64,000 nucleotides of DNA, from assembly GCF_017104715.1 (NCBI RefSeq), contig NZ_JAAGPI010000012.1, forward strand, positions 62,001 through 126,000, read 5' to 3'. A program made the position numbers and the translations under genes. The stretch is from Burkholderia sp. Ac-20365. Its GTDB lineage: Bacteria; Pseudomonadota; Gammaproteobacteria; Burkholderiales; Burkholderiaceae. Shown here in pieces: positions 26,737 through 36,290 of the stretch. The notes beneath the pieces were generated by a model. That model searched no databases and had not been told where the DNA came from. It worked only from the letters and a program-made list of their open reading frames with translations. Positions within the stretch are counted from its first letter, which is position 1. Each line of letters begins with the position of its first letter.

Positions 26737-29700
26737 TCATTCGACATCCGCTTCGACGCGCTCTGCCGCCCACGCTTCCAGTTCTTCAGCGGATATCGCC
26801 GGCGAGTACAGAAAGCCCTGCAGTTCGTCACATCCGATGCTGCGCAGCGTATTCGCCTCGTCATCGCTTTCGACACCTTCCGCCACGACACGCAATCCCA
26901 GTTCGTGTCCCAACTCGATGATCGCCTTGATGACGGCGAGATCGGCGGGCGCATCGAGCATGTCGCGCACGAACGCCCGGTCGATCTTCAATCGGTCGAG
27001 CGGGAAACGGTTCAGATAGCTGAGGCTCGAATAACCCGTGCCGAAATCATCGAGTGACAGCTTCACGCCGAGCGCACGAATCGCGCGAATCGCTTCGAGA
27101 TAGTTCTCCGCACTGTCCATCAACACGGTTTCCGTCATTTCGAGTTCGAGCCTGTGCGGCGCCACGCCGTGGGTCGCGAGACTGCGCCGCAACGTATCGA
27201 CGAGATCCGCGTCACGCAACTGGATCGCCGACAGATTGATCGACATGCGCAGATCGCCAAGCTCGTCGCCACGCCAGCGCGCGAGTTGCTTACACGCTTC
27301 ATCGATCACCCATGCGCCGATGGGAATGATCAGCCGCGTTTCTTCGGCGATAGGAATGAACTGCGCGGGCGTCACCGCGCCCAGTTGCGGATGCGTCCAG
27401 CGCAACAATCCTTCGACGCTGACCAGCGCGCCCGTTTGCGCATCGAGACAGGGCTGATACGCAAGCCGCAATTCGTGCCGCTCGATCGCGGTGCGCATGC
27501 AGGCTTCGAGCGCGAGCCGCTGACGCGCGCGCTCGGCCATATCCGGCGAGAAGAACTTCACGAGATTGCGCCCCGCTGCTTTCGCCTGATACATCGCGGC
27601 ATCGGCGTTCTGCATCAGCGTTTCGATGTCGGTGCCGTCTTCGGGATACAACGCCACGCCTACGCTGCACGCGACCTGCAGCGTGACGCCGCCCATTGCA
27701 TGCGGCTGGCGCACGAGCGGCAGCAGACGTTCGTCGATGGTGCGCGCGACGTCCGCTGCACTGCCCACGTCGGCGAGAATCATCGTGAACTCGTCGCCGC
27801 CCAGACGGCTCACGGTGTCGCCGCTGCGCACGGCCTGCACGAGCCGACGCGACACCGAACGCAGCAGGCCATCGCCGATATGGTGGCCAAGCGAATCGTT
27901 GATGTCCTTGAAGCGGTCGAGGTCGATAAAGAGCACGGCCACGCGCTGCTGCGCATGCTTTGCATTTTCCAGCGCGACGCCGAGCCGTTTCGTGAACAGC
28001 GCGCGGTTCGGCAATTCGGTCAACACATCATGCTCGGCGAGAAACTCGATGCGCGCCTCGCTCTTCTTGCGATCGGTGATGTCGATCAGCGTGCAGATAT
28101 AGTGCGAAACGTTGCCGCGTTTGTCGCGTACCGCGCTGATCATCAGCCACGCCGGATAGTCGCCGCCCTGGCGCCGTTTGATCTGCGCTTCGCCGTTCCA
28201 TGAACTCGAACGGTCGACCAGCGTGGCGAGCGCCGTAATCACCGCGCCGCCGCTCCCGCCAGCGACGATGAACGCGGGCGGCTTGCCCGCGATATCTTCC
28301 GCGCGATAGCCGGTCGCCCGATAGAACGACGCGTTGGCCGTCAAAAGACGCCGATCCTGGTCGAGAATCAGGATCGCCTCGGAAGACGCTTCGAATACCT
28401 TCGCCCACAGTTCGAGCCGCTGCTCCATCAGCTTGATCTGGTTGATCGGCGTAAAGGCGGTCAGCACGGCGTCGCGGCCCTGGAAGTTCAGACGCCGCGC
28501 GGACAGCATCGCCCATGTCGGTTCGGTGCTGGCTTTCCAGCGCACTTCGAATTCGTCGACGGCATCGCGATCGGACAACTGCTGGAAGAAACGCGCGCGC
28601 ACAGACGAATCGAGGCCATACGCCCACGGGTCCGTCGTGCAACCGTTGAGCCAATACAACGCGGGCTGGTTGGCGTGCAGCACTTCGTGACCGGGCACAG
28701 CCGTCACCATCATCGGTACGGGCGTCGATTCGACGAGCGCATGTTGCGCAGCCGACGCGCGCGCCGTCGCCGCGAGTTCCTTTTGCACGTCGCGTTCGCG
28801 ATCGAGCTGCTCGAGCATTTCGTTGAAACCACGCACCAGCTGACCGATTTCATCCTGGCTGTGCCAGCTTGCGCGCAAGCCGTGATCGCCCGTTCTGCGC
28901 ACGGTGTCCATCACGCGCGCAAGCTGGCGCAGCGGCCGCGAAATCTGCTGCGCGACGAAATAGACCATGCCGAGGATGCTGCACAACAGGAAGAGCGCCG
29001 TACCCAGATGCAGCCACATACGCGAGAACAGACCGCGCACGCGCGCATGCAACAGACCATCGAGCTGATCCGACGTACTGCGCCATGTGTCGCGCACGCT
29101 GGTCACCAGCGTCTGCTGCTGTACATCGACGATCGATAGCAGCGCGGGATCGACTTCACCATTGCTGTCGACGATGATGCGCGCCGCGTGCCGGTACGAT
29201 TCGACAGCCGTGAGCATGCGCGACATCGAAGGCCCGATCGTCGAGTCGAGCGCATGATTGGCCGCGCCCGCTTCCGAAAAGTCGGAACGCAGACCTTGCA
29301 GCACGGCATCAAGCTGCCCTTCCAGCACGAGATAGCGCGTGCGCAGTTCTTCGTGCGAGTGCACGGCATGCACGCCGTCGTGCAACTGCCGGCCAATCCG
29401 GTTCACGGATTCGAGCAGTGCCGGATAACGGAGGATCGACAGCGACATCGCGTAGTAGCTGTCGAGGTCGGGATCGAGAATCAGGTTCGACTGGTTGCCT
29501 ACGCGCGTCACGAGTTCGCGGCATGCTTCGAGTGCTTCGTTGATTTGCGCGGCGGTGGGCTGTGCCTCGCGAGCCAGCACGTCGAGCGCGGCGCGCACGC
29601 GCCTGTTCAGGTCCGCGCTTTCCAGATGCGCGCCGTAGCGTGCCTCCGTGCTGGCGAGATCCGCTTGCGCACTTTTCAGGCGCGCTGCGGACGGCCGCTG

Positions 29701-29922
29701 TCCCGCGCCCGCCATCGCGACGTCGATCAGCGCATCGCTCACCGTGCCGATGTATGCGTTGCCAACGATTTCCTTGTTCGAGAAGTCGATCGAAATGTAC
29801 TTCTCGTGGATCAGAATGCCGCTGATGTAGACCACTGCCGTGAGGTCGAGCAGATAGATCAGCAGCAGCTTACGTCCCACGCGCAGACGCGCAAGCAGGC
29901 GGAAAAATAGATTGCGCTTCAT
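26737..29922 (-). CDS. membrane sensor with HAMP, PAS, GGDEF and EAL domains
   Basis: Composite c-di-GMP signalling protein of 1061 residues from the ATG at 29922 (MKRNLFFRLLARLRVG). The order is: membrane segment near 16-36, a large periplasmic helical domain, a second membrane segment near 305-327, HAMP, two PAS-like regions, GGDEF and EAL. The cyclase motif RLGGDEF is intact. In the phosphodiesterase domain the signature is EGL instead of EAL, but the metal and catalytic residues (NLSA, EMTE, DDFGTGYS, LKIDR, AEGVE) are present, so activity is plausible. It stands alone, 146 bases from csbD. The periplasmic ligand is unknown. Confidence 0.9.
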   Translation of the reverse strand: MKRNLFFRLLARLRVGRKLLLIYLLDLTAVVYISGILIHEKYISIDFSNKEIVGNAYIGTVSDALIDVAMAGAGQRPSAARLKSAQADLASTEARYGAHLESADLNRRVRAALDVLAREAQPTAAQINEALEACRELVTRVGNQSNLILDPDLDSYYAMSLSILRYPALLESVNRIGRQLHDGVHAVHSHEELRTRYLVLEGQLDAVLQGLRSDFSEAGAANHALDSTIGPSMSRMLTAVESYRHAARIIVDSNGEVDPALLSIVDVQQQTLVTSVRDTWRSTSDQLDGLLHARVRGLFSRMWLHLGTALFLLCSILGMVYFVAQQISRPLRQLARVMDTVRRTGDHGLRASWHSQDEIGQLVRGFNEMLEQLDRERDVQKELAATARASAAQHALVESTPVPMMVTAVPGHEVLHANQPALYWLNGCTTDPWAYGLDSSVRARFFQQLSDRDAVDEFEVRWKASTEPTWAMLSARRLNFQGRDAVLTAFTPINQIKLMEQRLELWAKVFEASSEAILILDQDRRLLTANASFYRATGYRAEDIAGKPPAFIVAGGSGGAVITALATLVDRSSSWNGEAQIKRRQGGDYPAWLMISAVRDKRGNVSHYICTLIDITDRKKSEARIEFLAEHDVLTELPNRALFTKRLGVALENAKHAQQRVAVLFIDLDRFKDINDSLGHHIGDGLLRSVSRRLVQAVRSGDTVSRLGGDEFTMILADVGSAADVARTIDERLLPLVRQPHAMGGVTLQVACSVGVALYPEDGTDIETLMQNADAAMYQAKAAGRNLVKFFSPDMAERARQRLALEACMRTAIERHELRLAYQPCLDAQTGALVSVEGLLRWTHPQLGAVTPAQFIPIAEETRLIIPIGAWVIDEACKQLARWRGDELGDLRMSINLSAIQLRDADLVDTLRRSLATHGVAPHRLELEMTETVLMDSAENYLEAIRAIRALGVKLSLDDFGTGYSSLSYLNRFPLDRLKIDRAFVRDMLDAPADLAVIKAIIELGHELGLRVVAEGVESDDEANTLRSIGCDELQGFLYSPAISAEELEAWAAERVEADVE

Positions 29923-30166
29923 GGCAGGCGCGCCGCCGCGTACGACATCGAACGAGTCACACCGCACTCCCGGTCAGAGGTTGCAGAAAAGAGGCGCACG
30001 CCCCGATAAAGCTGCACGCCACTACGGCATATCGGCCAGTCGATTCGCGACTTTAGCGTTTGCTGAATAATCCCAGCGACGGTGCGCACATGCTGCGTGC
30101 AGGTGCATTAAACAAGGGCTTTTAATTCGATTCGCACCAACGTATGCCATGTACTGCGCGCTGCGC

Positions 30167-30373
30167 CTAAACCGGATCGAGCATACGCAAAACATGGTCC
30201 GCGCGCTCGTGAACAGAAATTTTCGGCAATACGTGAAGCTCATAACCGAGCGTGGAAAACATATGCATCAGCCGTTCATATTGGACGATTGCACTGTCGG
30301 TGTCTTGACGACGCTCTACGTCCTGCACATAGATTTCCGGCCATGGCGGCGTCATGAATACGCGATCGTTCAT
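30167..30373 (-). pseudogene. remnant of an AAA_28-type ATPase (C-terminal piece)
   Basis: This 68-residue frame matches only the C-terminal end of the NadR/Ttd14-like AAA_28 family: DRVFMTPPWPEIYVQD, then ERRQDTDSAIVQYERL, then LGYELHVLPKISVHERADHVLRML. The Walker A half that should come first is missing, and upstream the strand has no matching frame before the GNAT gene. It therefore looks like a decayed gene whose 5' part was lost, probably when the GNAT gene region was rearranged. It could also be expressed as a short protein, but it would lack the nucleotide-binding loop. Confidence 0.65.
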
Positions 30374-30443
30374 ACACGGACGTCAAAGTGATTTTGGCTG
30401 CATGATATGTATTCGGATGACCCGGCCGCGAAAAGGAGACGTG

Positions 30444-31316
30444 ATGAACGAAGCGACAGACACGACGCGCGACTTCATCGTACGCACGATGAACGCCGAT
30501 GAAGTCAATCTCGCCATCGAATGGGCCGCGCGCGAAGGCTGGAATCCGGGCCTGTACGATGCGCACTGTTTTCGCTCGGCCGATCCCGACGGGTTCTTTA
30601 TCGGCGAATTGCGCGGCGAGCCCGTCGGCTGCATTTCCGCCATTGCGTATGGCGGGCAATTCAGCGGGCAGTTCGGCTTCATTGGACTGTATATCGTGAG
30701 GCCGGAGTTTCGCGGCAAGGGATTGGGATTGCGCATCTGGCGGCACGGCATCGCGTATCTCGGCAAGCGCAATATTGGACTCGACGGCGTGGTCGCGCAG
30801 CAGCCGAACTACAGGAAGTCAGGTTTTCAGCTTGCGCACCGGAACATACGCTTTCAGGGTATCGCTGAGGCCGGCGTTACCGCATCGGCACTCACGGATG
30901 TACGCCAGTTGCCTTTCGACAAACTGGCGCTGTACGACGGGCGATTCTTTCCCGCGCCTCGCGAAGCGTTTTTACGCGCATGGATCGAACAACCGGAAAC
31001 GGTGGCACTCGCAAACGTTGTCGATGGACAGATACGCGGCTATGCGGTGCTCCGTCGATGCCGCGAAGGACGCAAGATCGGCCCGCTGTTTGCCGACGAT
31101 GCGCAAACCGCTGAAGCGCTGTTCACTGCGCTCGCCGCGCGCTGCGCGGGCGAAACCGTCGCGCTCGACGTGCCCGAGCTCAACACGGCAGCGATTGCGC
31201 TCGCCGAACGGCACGGCATGGCGAGCGTGTTCGAAACGGCGCGCATGTACACGAAACACGCGCCGGACATTCCGCTTGCGCGGCTGTATGGCGTCACGTC
31301 TTTCGAGCTTGGTTGA
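30444..31316 (+). CDS. GNAT-family N-acetyltransferase with C-terminal extension
   Basis: A 290-residue protein. Residues 1 to about 140 form a GNAT domain: IVRTMNADEVNLAIEWAAREGWNPG, then FIGLYIVRPEFRGKGLGLRIW, the latter holding the acetyl-CoA loop RGKGLG. The second half has the extra domain seen in the two-domain GNAT proteins with YitH-like tails. I chose the ATG at 30444, which has AAAGGAG upstream, rather than an earlier ATG at 30354 that overlaps the ATPase remnant. The acceptor substrate is unknown. It has no operon partner; the next gene is convergent. Confidence 0.85.
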   Translation: MNEATDTTRDFIVRTMNADEVNLAIEWAAREGWNPGLYDAHCFRSADPDGFFIGELRGEPVGCISAIAYGGQFSGQFGFIGLYIVRPEFRGKGLGLRIWRHGIAYLGKRNIGLDGVVAQQPNYRKSGFQLAHRNIRFQGIAEAGVTASALTDVRQLPFDKLALYDGRFFPAPREAFLRAWIEQPETVALANVVDGQIRGYAVLRRCREGRKIGPLFADDAQTAEALFTALAARCAGETVALDVPELNTAAIALAERHGMASVFETARMYTKHAPDIPLARLYGVTSFELG

Positions 31317-31344
31317 AGCCTGATGAAACGCGACGCGCTATTGG

Positions 31345-32208
31345 TCACTTCGGATCGTAACGATACACACCGTGCCCCGTCTTGCGGCCGAGACGCCCCG
31401 CTGCCACGAGTTCACGCAAAAGCGGACACGCGCGATATTTCGAGTCGCCGAAATCTTTCAGGAACACGTCCATCACGGACAGGCACACATCGAGACCGAT
31501 GAGGTCCGCAAGCGCGAGCGGCCCGATCGGATGATTTGCGCCCAGACGCATGCCCGCGTCGATTTCTTCCGCGGTCGCGATGCCGTCCGCCAGCACGAAG
31601 AAGGCCTCGTTGATCATCGGCACGAGAATGCGGTTCACCACGAAGCCTGGCGCGTTCTTGACGCTGACGGGCGTCTTGCCGAGGCGCTCGGTGAGTTCGC
31701 GAACGGCGCCCGCGGTGTCGTCGCTGGTCTGCACGCCTCGAATCACTTCGACGAGCGGCAGCAGCGGCACCGGATTGAAGAAGTGCATGCCGACGAAGCG
31801 TTCCGGCTTGCCGATCGTCGCGGCGAGTGCCGTAATCGAGATCGACGACGTGTTCGACGCGATGATCGTCTCCGCGCTCACCGCCGATTCGATCTGCCGC
31901 AGGATGCGAATTTTCAGGTCCGTGTTTTCCGTCGCCGCTTCGACGACGAGGTCGACGCCTGCCAGACGTTGATAGTCGGTCGAGGTTTCGATGCGCGTGA
32001 GTGCCGCATCGCGCACCGCCGCTTCGATCTTGCCCTTTTCGACGAGTTTCGCGAGGCTCGACGTGAGCGTCGCGACGCCCTTTGCGAGCGCCGCGTCGGT
32101 CACGTCGATCAGCACGACCTTCAGCCCCGCCACCGCCGATACCTGCGCGATGCCATTGCCCATCGTGCCCGCGCCGACGATGCCGATTGTTTCGATCTTC
32201 GTTGCCAT
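31345..32208 (-). CDS. 3-hydroxybutyryl-CoA dehydrogenase
   Basis: NAD-dependent 3-hydroxyacyl-CoA dehydrogenase of 287 residues, of the single-domain PaaH/Hbd type. The Rossmann motif GIVGAGTMGNGIAQ is at the start. The catalytic region shows SNTSSISIT and the His of GMHFFNPVPLLPLVEV, with PGFVVNRIL and LGANHPIGPLALADLIGLD typical of the C-terminal dimerisation domain. It interconverts acetoacetyl-CoA and 3-hydroxybutyryl-CoA in fatty-acid, butanoate or aromatic catabolism. It has no operon partner here. Confidence 0.93.
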   Translation of the reverse strand: MATKIETIGIVGAGTMGNGIAQVSAVAGLKVVLIDVTDAALAKGVATLTSSLAKLVEKGKIEAAVRDAALTRIETSTDYQRLAGVDLVVEAATENTDLKIRILRQIESAVSAETIIASNTSSISITALAATIGKPERFVGMHFFNPVPLLPLVEVIRGVQTSDDTAGAVRELTERLGKTPVSVKNAPGFVVNRILVPMINEAFFVLADGIATAEEIDAGMRLGANHPIGPLALADLIGLDVCLSVMDVFLKDFGDSKYRACPLLRELVAAGRLGRKTGHGVYRYDPK

Positions 32209-32390
32209 TGCTGCTCCTTTCTCCTGATTTGTGTTCGGTTATATCGGTGCGCTGCACTGCACCATAAACGATACGATACCTGTTTCTCGCGCGCTCACGT
32301 GTGAAAAACGGGTGGCAGCCTGTCGCAGGTCAGGAGGTATGGCCGGGCGGGCGGATATATCATCGGAAAAATTTCACTTAAGGCATCGCC

Positions 32391-32816
32391 ATGCAGCCGG
32401 TCGATCTGAACCCGAAACGCAAACGGGAAAACCCGCTGGTGTGGATTTTTGAGCCGCTGGAGCGGGATCCTGAGTATTCGCTTGAGCGCTTCTTCAACTT
32501 CAAGGCGGCTTATCTGGATGGTTTGCTTTATCTTGCTGTCGCTAGTGGTGACGAGCCCTGGAATGGGCTGGTGGTGTGCACGTCGCATGAGCGGCAAGCT
32601 GGGCTGCTCGAGGAGTTTCCTGTGCTGGCGCCGCATCCTGTACTTGGGAAGTGGCTTTATGTGTCGCAGACGCATCCTGAGTTTGAGGATGTTGCTCGCG
32701 AGATGGTTGCGCTGGCGCGCGGGCGTGATCCCCGCATGGGGGTGGTGCCTGGTAAGCGGAAGCGGTCGCCTGATGTGGTTGATATGAAGTCGTCTTCGAC
32801 GCGGAAGAGGAAATAG
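32391..32816 (+). CDS. conserved hypothetical protein next to repeat element B
   Basis: I do not recognise a functional family. The 141-residue protein is soluble, starts with a basic MQPVDLNPKRKRENPLVW, has a central part (FFNFKAAYLDGLLYLAVASG) and a very basic tail ending SSSTRKRK. AAGG lies upstream of the ATG. Codon use is odd for this genome: third positions are rich in T and G, and C is scarce, more so towards the 3' end. The same shift is seen in glcF as it nears element C. The gene is followed directly by the T/G-rich flank of element B. Confidence 0.6.
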   Translation: MQPVDLNPKRKRENPLVWIFEPLERDPEYSLERFFNFKAAYLDGLLYLAVASGDEPWNGLVVCTSHERQAGLLEEFPVLAPHPVLGKWLYVSQTHPEFEDVAREMVALARGRDPRMGVVPGKRKRSPDVVDMKSSSTRKRK

Positions 32817-33034
32817 CGGTTTTTTGTTTGTTTGTTTGTTCGTTTTAGGCTCGGCCTGGTGGTGGTTAGCTGGTTTTTATCGCCGGAGGCGTGTGGGGAG
32901 GGGTTTTGCTGGCAGACTGGTAGTTGCGTTTTGGTGTGTGGACAGGGTTCGACTTGCCGAGGTTTTTGCTGGCATCCGCGGTTTGTTTCTGGTTTGCCAG
33001 CGTGCCCTTGGGTGGGCGGCACTTGCTCTAGCTT
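32817..33034. repeat. T/G-rich flank with a decayed extra arm of element B
   Basis: The plus strand here is very rich in T and G. From about 32957 it holds a degenerate copy of the arm unit, TTTTTGCTGGCATCCGCG followed by GTGGGCGGCAC near 33013, just outside the full element. Similar decayed arms flank elements A and C. No gene is seen. Confidence 0.6.
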
Positions 33035-33778
33035 GTCTTGCGACGCTGGGTTGGTTTGCTTGTGTTGTCGCTGGCATCCGCGATATGACTTACCACTTCA
33101 AGCGTCGCCCCTGTGCGGGGCGGCACCTACTTTTCTTTGCCGCGGCAAAGAAAAGTAGGCAAAAGAAAGCCGCTGAACACCGCTAATTCTTGTCTCCGCC
33201 TGAGGGCCCCCAACAGTTCCTCCGCTTCACACGGCGTTCTGCCATTCACTGCCCGTTGCCAGCGCCCTGAATAGATGCCTCACCCACTTCATGCCCCCGC
33301 GTCGCTCCACGCGCGATCAATTTGCCCGCGTTCTATAGCGGCAAACTGTGTGTCGGCTTTCGCGGCGTACGCACATCACTTCGGACTGAAAACCACGGGC
33401 ACGGCTCGAAAGCACGATCGGTGTCGTAAGGGCGCTGACGTGTGGAGCACTACGACCTACACACAGTTTGCCACCTGGGCGGCCGCAACCATTCGCTGCC
33501 GCTGGCTGCGCCATGGGTGATTGAGGCGGGTGAGGCGCCCATTCAAGGCGTTGGCAACGGGCAGTGAATGGCAGAACGCCGTGTGAAGTGGAGGAACGGT
33601 TGGGGGCCCTCAGGCGGTGGTCAAGAACGGGCGGTGTTAGCCCGCTTTCTTTGCTTACTTTCTTTGCGGCGGCAAAGAAAGTAAGTGCCGCCCCGCACAG
33701 GGGCAACGCTCGAAGCAGGCAAAACAAAACGCGGATGCCAGCGACAACAAAAGCAAACCAAACCAAGCGTCGCAAGAC
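33035..33778. repeat. repeat element B: inverted copy of the composite palindromic element
   Basis: Same architecture as element A but in the opposite orientation. Ends: GTCTTGCGACGCTGG at 33035 and a one-base-longer complement ending at 33778. The 34-base palindromic hairpin is on the left (33126-33159) and the 14-base-stem hairpin on the right (33654-33685). The core inverted repeat GGCAAACTGTGTG is at 33340-33352 with its complement at 33460-33472. The right end lies 12 bases from the glcC stop. Apparent short reading frames over it repeat the same box-encoded peptides as in A and C. Confidence 0.85.
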
Positions 33779-33789
33779 AAAAAAAACAG

Positions 33790-34581
33790 TCACTTCCATC
33801 CTTCAAGCCTAAGCGTAGCCCTCACCAACCTCTGCTCTTCCTGCTCGATCTCCTGCAAGCTCTCACGCACACCATTGATATGATCCGCCGCAGCGCGAAA
33901 CGCCTGCTCAGGCAACTTGCCGGTAACGGCGTTATACAACCGCGCATGCTGCCGATCAATCCGTTTGCGATGCGGCTGCCGGTGATAAAGATTGTTCACC
34001 GACGCAAACACTGAACTCAGCAACAACTCAGTCAGCGAGCGCAGCGTATGCACGAGCACAGGGTTATGCGACGCCTCGCAAATCGCGAGATGAAACGCAT
34101 GATCGAGACGCGCGTGCGTCGCAGGATCAGTTTGCACATCATGCGCCGCAAGCATTTCCTCATAGCGCCGCGTAATCATCATGTAATCGGCGGGCGTGCC
34201 ACGCAACGCAGCCAGTCGAGCCGATTCCGCTTCGAGCATGCCGCGCACTTCGAACAGGTCGTACAGCGTGCGCGGCTGCGACGCGAGCAGATGCATCAAG
34301 GGCGATTGCGGTGGCTGTGCCGTCAGGTTCGCCACGAACGAACCCTTGCCATGCGCCGTTTCGATGATGCCCCGCGCGCGCAACAACTTCAGTCCTTCGC
34401 GCAAGGCCGTTCTCGACACGCCCAGCTTGTCCGTCAAACGTCGCTCCGATGGCAACGCCTGTCCCGACCTCAACACGCCGTCGACGATCAGCCTTTCAAT
34501 GCGCTCCGCGACCACATCGGCAATCTTGCGGTCGGGCTCTTTTGCGGTGCTTTCGGTGTCGGAAATCACTGGTATGACCAC
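33790..34581 (-). CDS. glcC: GntR-family (FCD domain) regulator of glycolate oxidase
   Basis: A 263-residue FadR/GntR-type regulator. The winged helix-turn-helix reads GQALPSERRLTDKLGVSRTALREGLKLLRARGII, and an all-helical FCD ligand domain follows with the metal-binding pattern (His in DHAFHLAICEASHN and later His residues). It is divergent from glcDEF, the usual place of GlcC, which senses glycolate. The frame opens with GTG at 34581; a second GTG at 34569 is also possible and no ribosome site decides between them. A TGGT-N3-ACCA box overlaps this start. The 3' end abuts repeat element B and becomes C-poor on its coding strand. Confidence 0.88.
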   Translation of the reverse strand: MVIPVISDTESTAKEPDRKIADVVAERIERLIVDGVLRSGQALPSERRLTDKLGVSRTALREGLKLLRARGIIETAHGKGSFVANLTAQPPQSPLMHLLASQPRTLYDLFEVRGMLEAESARLAALRGTPADYMMITRRYEEMLAAHDVQTDPATHARLDHAFHLAICEASHNPVLVHTLRSLTELLLSSVFASVNNLYHRQPHRKRIDRQHARLYNAVTGKLPEQAFRAAADHINGVRESLQEIEQEEQRLVRATLRLEGWK

Positions 34582-34689
34582 TTGACGAACTAGTTCTGGA
34601 CGAACCCGATGATAGCGCCAATCCCTTTACCGTGCCGGATTCAGCGGGTTTTGTATCCCTCGACACCAAACGAAAAACTGGTACGACCA
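34570..34689. promoter_or_regulatory. paired TGGT-N3-ACCA operators for GlcC
   Basis: TGGTATGACCA at 34570-34580 and TGGTACGACCA at 34679-34689 are embedded in nearly the same 16 bases (CTGGTAYGACCACTTG), 109 bases apart in the glcC/glcD gap. TGGT-N-ACCA is the known binding pattern of the FadR/PdhR/GlcC/LldR group. One box lies at the glcC start, the other between the genes. A perfect 10-base palindrome GAACTAGTTC lies at 34587-34596. Confidence 0.75.
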
Positions 34690-34790
34690 CTTGCCCGATC
34701 CATCGACAGCGAAACCCGAAACGGGAACAATCGGCGGCAACACGGATAAGCGGCGCCTGAACCTGCAACGCGCGCCCACGGAGACACCCC

Positions 34791-36290
34791 ATGAGCTACG
34801 CCTACGACGAACGCATCGACGGCCCTCTTCCCTCGCATGACAAAGCCGCGCTGGTCGCGGAACTCCAGCGGCTCGTGCCGTCGATGCAACTGCTGCACGA
34901 CCAGGAAGATCTGCGCCCATTCGAATGCGACGGTCTCTCCGCGTATCGCACGACGCCGATGATGGTCGCGCTGCCCGATTCGATCGAACAGGTGCAGGCG
35001 CTGCTGAAATTCGCCGCCACGCGCAAGGTGCCGGTCGTCGCGCGCGGCGCGGGCACCGGGCTGTCGGGCGGCGCGCTGCCGCTCGAACAGGGCATTCTGC
35101 TCGTGATGGCGCGCTTTAACCGCATCCTGCACATCGACCCGGAAGCATCGATTGCCCGCGTGCAGCCCGGCGTGCGCAACCTCGCGATCTCGCAGGCGGC
35201 TGCCGTTCACGGTCTCTATTACGCACCCGATCCATCGTCGCAGATCGCCTGCTCGATCGGCGGCAACGTCGCGGAGAACGCGGGTGGCGTGCATTGCCTG
35301 AAATACGGCCTGACCGTCCACAACATCCTCAAGCTCGAAGTGCTGACCATCGACGGCGAGCGGCTGTCGATCGGCTCCGAAGCGCTCGACTCGCCCGGCT
35401 TCGATCTGCTCGCGCTGCTGACGGGTTCCGAAGGCATGCTCGGCATCGTCACCGAAGTCACCGTCAAGCTGTTGACGAAGCCGCAGAGCGCGAAAGTGCT
35501 GCTCGCGAGCTTCGACGACATCGAGAAAGCGGGCAATGCCGTTGCACAAATCATCGCTGCGGGCGTGATCCCCGGCGGGCTCGAAATGATGGACAACCTC
35601 GCGATCCGCGCCGCCGAAGATTTCATCCATGCAGGCTATCCCGTCGACGCCGAAGCAATCCTGCTGTGCGAACTCGACGGCGCGGAATCGGACGTGCAGG
35701 AAGACTGCGATCGCGTCGGTGCATTGCTGCGCGAAGCGGGCGCCACCGATATCCGCATCGCGAAGGACGAAGCCGAACGCCAGCGCTTCTGGGCAGGCCG
35801 CAAGAACGCGTTTCCCGCCGTCGGCCGCATCTCGCCCGATTACTACTGCATGGACGGCACGATTCCGCGCCGCGAACTCGCGCGCGTGCTGCGCGGCATC
35901 GCGGATCTGTCGAACGAATATGGCTTGCGCGTGGCGAACGTCTTTCATGCGGGCGACGGCAATATGCATCCGCTGATCCTGTTCGACGCCAACGCACCCG
36001 GCGAAATGGAGCGCGCCGAAACGCTCGGCGCGAAGATCCTCGAATTGTGCGTCGAAGTGGGCGGCAGCATCACGGGCGAGCACGGTGTCGGGCGCGAGAA
36101 GATCAACCAGATGTGCGTGCAGTTCAGCAGCGAAGAACTCACGCTCTTTCATTCGCTGAAGGCCGCGTTCGATCCCGATGGCCTGCTCAATCCCGGCAAG
36201 AACATTCCAACGCTGCATCGCTGCGCAGAACATGGCGCGATGCACATTCATCACGGCAAGCTGCCGTTTCCTGAACTGGAGCGCTTCTGA
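34791..36290 (+). CDS. glcD: glycolate oxidase subunit GlcD, FAD-binding
   Basis: Catalytic FAD subunit of the membrane-associated glycolate oxidase, which turns glycolate (and D-lactate) into glyoxylate for the C2 pathway. The 499-residue protein has the PCMH-type FAD domain (VVARGAGTGLSGGALP, CSIGGNVAENAGGVHCLKYG, LTGSEGMLGIVTEVT) and the C-terminal FAD oxidase domain with NVFHAGDGNMHPLIL and GGSITGEHGVGREK. It overlaps glcE by one base in an ATGA junction and is divergent from glcC. It is the first gene of glcD-glcE-glcF. Confidence 0.97.
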   Translation: MSYAYDERIDGPLPSHDKAALVAELQRLVPSMQLLHDQEDLRPFECDGLSAYRTTPMMVALPDSIEQVQALLKFAATRKVPVVARGAGTGLSGGALPLEQGILLVMARFNRILHIDPEASIARVQPGVRNLAISQAAAVHGLYYAPDPSSQIACSIGGNVAENAGGVHCLKYGLTVHNILKLEVLTIDGERLSIGSEALDSPGFDLLALLTGSEGMLGIVTEVTVKLLTKPQSAKVLLASFDDIEKAGNAVAQIIAAGVIPGGLEMMDNLAIRAAEDFIHAGYPVDAEAILLCELDGAESDVQEDCDRVGALLREAGATDIRIAKDEAERQRFWAGRKNAFPAVGRISPDYYCMDGTIPRRELARVLRGIADLSNEYGLRVANVFHAGDGNMHPLILFDANAPGEMERAETLGAKILELCVEVGGSITGEHGVGREKINQMCVQFSSEELTLFHSLKAAFDPDGLLNPGKNIPTLHRCAEHGAMHIHHGKLPFPELERF

